This document shows, piece after piece, positions 59,369 to 64,000 of a DNA stretch of 64,000 nt; positions within the stretch are counted from its first letter, which is position 1, and each line of letters begins with the position of its first letter. Under the pieces are notes generated by a model. That model had not been told where the DNA came from and ran no database searches. It saw only the letters and a list, made by a program, of their open reading frames with translations. Source of the DNA: Beverwykella pulmonaria. Taxonomy: Eukaryota > Ascomycota > Dothideomycetes > Pleosporales > Melanommataceae. The translations under genes were made by a program, and so were the position numbers. The stretch covers positions 4,493,068 to 4,557,067 of the forward strand of contig BCHH01000001.1 in NCBI GenBank assembly GCA_001599595.1, given 5' to 3'.

Positions 59369-60415
59369 CTATGAGATTTTAACAACGATCTTGCCCCAGA
59401 AGTCCTGATTTTCCAAACACCGAAAAGCGTCGACCGCATGTTGGAAGTCAAATACTTTATCATGGACAAAGGGACGAATCTTATGGTCCTCAAAAAATCG
59501 CATCGTGTCTCTCAACTGCTCTCTCGGCCCAACACGAGTGCCCCTAACAATGCAGGCTGCATCTAGCATCTCCGACACTCCGACTAGCGGTGTTCCGCCA
59601 CCACCCAAGAACCCAATGACCGAAACTACGCCCTCGACCCTCACGGCTTTGAGGGACTGCGCCAAGCTTGTATTTCCGGCGACTTCGATGACATGGTGCA
59701 CTCCCTGTCCGTCTGGAGAGAGCTTCTTTGCAGTCTCGCCCCAATTTGCATCTGTTTTATAGTTGATGGTATGATGAACTCCTAGGTCTTTGAGCCGTTT
59801 GGCCTTTTTATCTGACGACGTTGTCGCTATCACCGTGGCTCCAATTTCAAGGGCCATCTGTATAGCAAACAGTGCCACTCCGCCCGTGCCCTGAGTTAAA
59901 ACCGTCTGCCCCTTCTCCAATCCTCGGCTCTTGATACCAAATAACGCATTCCAAGCCGTAACCGCAGCACAAGGCATCGTAGATCCCTCAGCCGGACTCA
60001 GATACTCTGGCAGTTTCACCAATCCTTTCTCCTCAAACGTCCCGTACTCCCTCAAGACCCCATCTAGCGGATGCCCAAGACTTGTCTTCCGTCCCTCAGG
60101 GGTGATGTAACCCGAATCAAAGTTTTGGAAGAAGGCTGTCACAACTTTGTCGCCAACCTTGAATTCGGAGACCAAGGGACCGACTGCAATGATTGTGCCT
60201 GCGCCGTCAGAGCATGGGACAAAGGAGGGAGCAAGGGAGCCTGCAAGGTATTTTCCGGTCGCCATGGCTATGTCACGGTAGTTGAGAGATACAGCTGAAA
60301 GACTGACAACGCATTGTGTTGCTTGAGGCGATGGAATAGGTAAGGGTTGGCTTAGGGTCATGTGATCGAAGCCTTTGCCCGACTCCAACGTCCATTGTGC
60401 ACCTGTGAGGCTCAT
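59369..60415 (-). CDS. Zinc-independent MDR oxidoreductase (quinone-reductase/enoyl-reductase type)
   Basis: This is one exon of 348 residues. It has a GroES-like N-terminal half with the NYRD motif (45-48), and a Rossmann half with VLTQGTGGVALFAIQ (about 172-186) and the SDKKAKRLKDLG segment that contacts NADPH in this group. The catalytic and structural zinc cysteines of alcohol dehydrogenases are absent (no GHE, no Cys cluster), so it is a zinc-free medium-chain reductase. These reduce quinones, enones or enoyl groups with NAD(P)H; in fungal clusters they can act as stand-alone enoyl reductases. It lies between P450 and SDR genes. The substrate is unknown. Confidence 0.9.
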   Translation of the reverse strand: MSLTGAQWTLESGKGFDHMTLSQPLPIPSPQATQCVVSLSAVSLNYRDIAMATGKYLAGSLAPSFVPCSDGAGTIIAVGPLVSEFKVGDKVVTAFFQNFDSGYITPEGRKTSLGHPLDGVLREYGTFEEKGLVKLPEYLSPAEGSTMPCAAVTAWNALFGIKSRGLEKGQTVLTQGTGGVALFAIQMALEIGATVIATTSSDKKAKRLKDLGVHHTINYKTDANWGETAKKLSPDGQGVHHVIEVAGNTSLAQSLKAVRVEGVVSVIGFLGGGGTPLVGVSEMLDAACIVRGTRVGPREQLRDTMRFFEDHKIRPFVHDKVFDFQHAVDAFRCLENQDFWGKIVVKIS

Positions 60416-60853
60416 GTTGAGTATCAGACAATGATATGCGCAAAGTCTTTTGGTAGATTCAAAAGTTCATGTATGCGGCAGTGGGAAAGATTTATGTGAT
60501 GGGGACACGAGCCGATCTCGGAGATAATGAATAAAAGCCGACCCCACATGGGGTTCATGATTGAATTAATAATTAGTTTTGGAAGTGCTATGAAAGTCCA
60601 TGTTGTTGAGGATCAAAGAGACTAAGGAATGGAATCTGTCAACAACTGAGAACCATCGGTGGTGCAGTCTCCTACACAATATCTGACGCGTTTTCTATAC
60701 TGTGGCAACATTGTACAGCTGAATAAAGCAAGTCTTAAAGCACTATATCAATTTCAATAGAGAATCCAGGGGCCCCTTCTTGTGATGCAGACATCTCTCC
60801 ACCCCGACATCCTTGTCGTGATCATCAACATAAATGCTTGTACTTCGAATAGT

Positions 60854-61849
60854 TTACGACGCAAATGGCTTCGTCTGCTCTTCACACCAATCCCAAAACT
60901 CTGCCGCCCCACCTGTTCCGCCCTCCTGCTTGGATTTAAGACTCTCTAGTATGTCTTTTCTAGGGTTCGGGTGCCATCTACCTCCCCAGGGTACGCCAAA
61001 CTTTCCTCCGTCTTGAGTTGTCACCTCTTCACTCAGCCCCGCCCACAATTCGGTGTATGCGCCCATTTTCGCGTCATAGAGGAAAGGCGATATCAGTAAC
61101 TTGGAAAAGGTTGACACCGGATCCCAGGCCTTTGTTTTCAAATTCCCCGGATTCTGAACCACGGAAACGAGGCCGTCTTTGCGAGTGCGCTTGTCAAGCT
61201 CCGAGGCCAGGAACCAATTGCCGACCTTAGAGGCACTATACGTCCAGTTTTTATCTGCGGGATGCTTGCCGGGTTCTTGTTCGGCGAGCGAAACACCGCC
61301 CGGAGGGCCGACCGTGTCGACGATCTGCGACGAAGTATAGATGACACGCACGCTGCTGGTTGGAGCAGTTTTCGCGGTTTTCAGGAGGACAGGCAGGAGA
61401 AGTTGCGTGAAGAGATGAGGGCCGAGGCAGTTGGTACCCATGTGAGCCTCATAGCCTTGGGCTGTTGTGCTGCCAGGGGGAGCCTGGGCGATGCCGGCGT
61501 TGTTCCAGAGCACATCAAGACGCGATTCTTGTGCAAGGAATGCAGATGCAGCTGCAGCGATGGTGGTGAGATCGCTGAAGTCGACAACAAGGCTCTTTAG
61601 TTGCGCCGGAGAAGCTTTTGGCGTAGGTACGGTAGACTCAATGTCCTCGATTGCGGCAGATATTCTAGTTAACGAGCGACTGGCGACATATATGGTACAG
61701 CTGCCTTTTGCGTAAAGCATTTTGACTAGCTCTAGCCCAACACCGGCATTGCCGCCCGTGACAATCAAAACTCTGCCATCAAGCGACGGAATGTTCGCCT
61801 CGGTGAAGGTTGGGTGTGGGGGGAGTAATTGTGACCAAAATGCGCCCAT
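60854..61849 (-). CDS. Short-chain dehydrogenase/reductase, classical type
   Basis: This is one exon of 331 residues. It has the NAD(P) motif TGGNAGVG (31-38), the Arg after the second strand (ASRS, about 56-59) favouring NADP, NNAG (116-119), the catalytic Ser in YTSS (171-174) and YSASK (204-208). The extended C-terminus and PGNLKTKAWDP resemble fungal retinol-dehydrogenase/WW-domain-oxidoreductase-like SDRs and light-inducible protochlorophyllide-reductase-like SDRs often found near secondary-metabolite genes. It oxidises or reduces an alcohol/ketone pair; the substrate is unknown. It follows the MDR gene in the same direction, 438 bp apart. Confidence 0.92.
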   Translation of the reverse strand: MGAFWSQLLPPHPTFTEANIPSLDGRVLIVTGGNAGVGLELVKMLYAKGSCTIYVASRSLTRISAAIEDIESTVPTPKASPAQLKSLVVDFSDLTTIAAAASAFLAQESRLDVLWNNAGIAQAPPGSTTAQGYEAHMGTNCLGPHLFTQLLLPVLLKTAKTAPTSSVRVIYTSSQIVDTVGPPGGVSLAEQEPGKHPADKNWTYSASKVGNWFLASELDKRTRKDGLVSVVQNPGNLKTKAWDPVSTFSKLLISPFLYDAKMGAYTELWAGLSEEVTTQDGGKFGVPWGGRWHPNPRKDILESLKSKQEGGTGGAAEFWDWCEEQTKPFAS

Positions 61850-62961
61850 GATATATCAAAAAGTAGGTATTGAGACGAGACCTTAGGTGAAAGTGCAGAG
61901 TATTGAAGGAAGGAAAGTTGTAGAACAAGACACTGAACCAATGTGTATAGTTGATGAAAGATCCATCTACTGGGAGACTGGAAGCAGAAACAGAGTGCTT
62001 GGAATCTGCTTACCCGCATAACGTTTATTGGACTAAGCCGAGTTATACGGTTGGAGTGCCCGGTTGAGGCTTCTTCGTTGCCGTGATGCGGGATGTGGCG
62101 AAGAGGCGGTGCTAGGATATTTGGCCTTGCATATTCGGCGTAAAAGATATGGAGGCAAAAGACTGGTAGGCCAACAGAAACCCCTGAGGGTTAATATAGC
62201 GGTAGGAGCTCCGGATAAAAAACAGGACGTTGCATGATAGGCCAAGACTAGCGTAGGCAAGCGTGCACAGACTCATGCAGCCGGGCACTTCATGTACTGT
62301 ATTGTTAATCACCATCGGAAGTCCTTAGACAGGGGTCTCAATTCACCGAAAAGCTGGGGTTGATCTGAATGCTATCTGGAGACAAGTGGTCAGGTGCTGT
62401 AATCAGCGGCACAGCAATGTGCCGCATTTGTCGAAGTGACTGAAAGCATGAGAATTTTCCTAATTAGGATGGCGGCTTACCACACCAGGTAAATGGTACG
62501 TTAAAATATATTGCAAAGAAGAGAGATGAACTGCAACTTTGCTTTGTGACTTTAACTGAGCCTCATCCTTGGGTGTCTCAATTGCAGAGTTCCATAGATC
62601 ACCGATCTCTGACTGGTCTAGCATTCCCCTGTATTCAGGAAACGCTCCCTCTGGGCGCGATCCACTACGGCTCTACCATCTTCATGTCTTTGATTAGTAC
62701 TCTAATAAAACTGCTGGGATTTTGAAGTTATTGCCCTCGTGAAGTAAGTACTGGCGAATAATGTGGCTTCTAAGCGATACTGACTCAAATGCGGTCCGTC
62801 CCGCAAGCCACCTCTTCCTCGCTTGTAGAGAAGTTACAAGGCCCCCATAAGCGGGTTTGGAGCGTCGCTTACAAATGGCCCGTGCATAAGCTTCTAGAAA
62901 AATAACTTGTTTATATAAGACTCTAATACACCATCAAGGTTACCATCATCCACCCACAACT
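61850..62961. other. 1.1-kb intergenic stretch upstream of the SDR gene
   Basis: It holds the SDR promoter and AT-rich sequence. Short frames near 62030-62315 lack recognisable features. Nothing further is supported. Confidence 0.55.
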
Positions 62962-63440
62962 ATGCCAAAAACACCAAATCTTCGAGTATCCTGCAAGCAG
63001 CGTGTCCAAATTCGTACACTAGCTGAAATTGGATGGACTCAGACAGCAATTGCCTAGAAGCTAGGGATCTCACAACAGACTATGTCCAATTGTTTCGCAC
63101 GCACAGTACTACTACGAAACCACAGGGTAAAAAGTTTCTATTATATACACCTGCTCACCAGCTTCTAGTTCGCCATGCCACTGAAAATGTCTAAAAATGA
63201 CGGAAAACTTGAAAAGAGATTGCCCTGAGCTTTGTATTACGCCTGTCAGCGTACGCTCATCAAGGCGTTTGAAAAGGGGCTCTACCACTGGCAGAAAGCA
63301 ACAGAGGCCTCTGCTAACGCTACGGCATATGGAGGATCGAGTACTCTAGGTACGAGAGCACCTCAATTGAGCTGACGAGCAGAGGGCAGCTTTTGGCTGG
63401 GAATAGGAGAGGATTCAGATAACTGAGTACCAGTAGTACC
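62962..63440 (+). pseudogene. Tc1-like transposase fragment, degraded
   Basis: MPKTPNLRVSCKQRVQIRTL, then AEIGWTQTAIA*KLGISQQT, is the first helix-turn-helix of Tc1-type transposases. Further on, through frame changes, RHATENV, CQRTLIKAFEKGLYHWQKAT and HMEDRVL*VREHLN*ADEQ are recognisable as the second DNA-binding domain and the approach to the first catalytic Asp. It breaks off near 63440; the DDE core is missing. I could not define terminal repeats. Confidence 0.75.
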
Positions 63441-63809
63441 TTAATGAGAGCGCTGCCAGGTAGTTATCTGAGCAGGTGGCGGGTACACAAAGCGGTAGTA
63501 TTAGATTTAACATTTCTTCGCCACTTGCTCGCTAGGGCCACCACCATTGCAATGCTACAAACCCGCTCTTAGGGTGGGGGGCTTGTAGGGATCTTTATCT
63601 TCGTCAAACCGGCGTTCCCCAGCAATGATCGGCGTTGAACTTTAAGCCTTGCTCTATGTTAGTATGTTGTTATTTGTAAGTGCGCATATGTGCGTTTTGG
63701 GTTTTAATTTTCCTCGCTTGAAACGTTGCCGGTTTGCTTACAACCGCTTTCCGTAACGGAAGCCACATGTGCCACCATACAAAGGAGCGTATTCCCGTAA
63801 ACCCCCATT
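63441..63809. other. 0.37-kb stretch between the Tc1 remnant and the oxidase gene
   Basis: No gene is seen. It probably includes the 3' flank of the oxidase gene and the missing or eroded end of the transposon. Confidence 0.5.
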
Positions 63810-64000
63810 TCAAAGCTTCACATCCGAAATCTTGAATCCTCCCGGACTTAACTTCTGGAACACCTCTGCCGGATCATACTTGACAGCCGCATCCTTGATT
63901 TTCTTCACATTTTCCGCCCCGTAGCTTGCTAGTGGCTGCTGGCTCTTGTCCGCATAATTCATGTACACCCATGGTAGCAGCCCATTCTCGATGGACAGAG
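63810..64000 (-). CDS. FAD-linked oxidase with BBE domain, C-terminal 62 codons (runs off the window)
   Basis: The minus strand reads LSIENGLLPWVYMNYADKSQ, then QPLASYGAENVKKIKDAAVK and YDPAEVFQKLSPGGFKISDV before KL and a stop at 63810-63812. This is the C-terminal berberine-bridge (BBE) segment of PCMH-type FAD oxidoreductases, with the NYAD motif that lies by the flavin and the YDPxxVFQ...PGGFK end. Such enzymes carry bicovalently or covalently bound FAD, are often secreted and often belong to fungal secondary-metabolite clusters. The rest of the gene is beyond position 64000, so domain completeness cannot be judged. Confidence 0.88.
   Translation of the reverse strand, partial: LSIENGLLPWVYMNYADKSQQPLASYGAENVKKIKDAAVKYDPAEVFQKLSPGGFKISDVKL

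Overview
The window is nuclear DNA of a filamentous ascomycete (Pezizomycotina); I cannot fix the class. The evidence is many short introns (about 50-80 nt, GTRAGT donors, CTRAY branch points), fungal gene families (MTC1, rhodopsin-domain membrane protein, GH115, E-class P450s) and transposons mutated only by C-to-T and G-to-A changes, the signature of repeat-induced point mutation (RIP).

Layout. Positions 1-23,200 are a gene-free, AT-rich transposon island. A 947-bp hAT-like non-autonomous element (115-1061) is followed by a three-element nest that I resolved from long terminal repeats (LTRs) and target duplications. A Ty1/copia element (1192-23189, plus strand, 244-bp LTRs, TSD ctaaa) is interrupted by a Ty3/gypsy element on the minus strand (1917-9609, 426-bp LTRs, TSD gttat) and by a chromodomain Ty3/gypsy on the plus strand (13737-22374, 186-bp LTRs, TSD gatta). 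Without the insertions the copia is about 5.66 kb. All three are dead, mostly through TAG/TAA stops, but their domains are readable. Both gypsies carry an extra gene on the strand opposite to pol, between pol and the 3' LTR, with a CxxC/KK/C motif and apparently an intron at the same place. This is the most unusual content of the window.

From 23.3 to 50 kb lie ordinary host genes: an AAAP-type amino-acid transporter, a large disordered AT-hook/RGG protein, MTC1, a DUF2462 (UPF0390) basic protein, a secreted GH115 xylan alpha-glucuronidase, a seven-helix fungal rhodopsin-domain protein, a small basic protein with a possible duplicated exon, a class I CPD photolyase and an unknown multi-pass membrane protein.

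From 50.5 kb to the end the content becomes metabolic: an APC amino-acid permease, two E-class P450s, a zinc-independent MDR oxidoreductase, a classical SDR and the 3' end of a BBE-type FAD oxidase running off the window. The five oxidoreductases in about 11 kb resemble the tailoring part of a secondary-metabolite or catabolic cluster; no backbone synthase is visible. An internally deleted mariner with about 70-bp inverted repeats and a Tc1-like transposase remnant lie inside this block.

Spliced models were built by eye from splice signals and frame continuity; each coding sum is a multiple of three except the uncertain or partial ones, which are marked.
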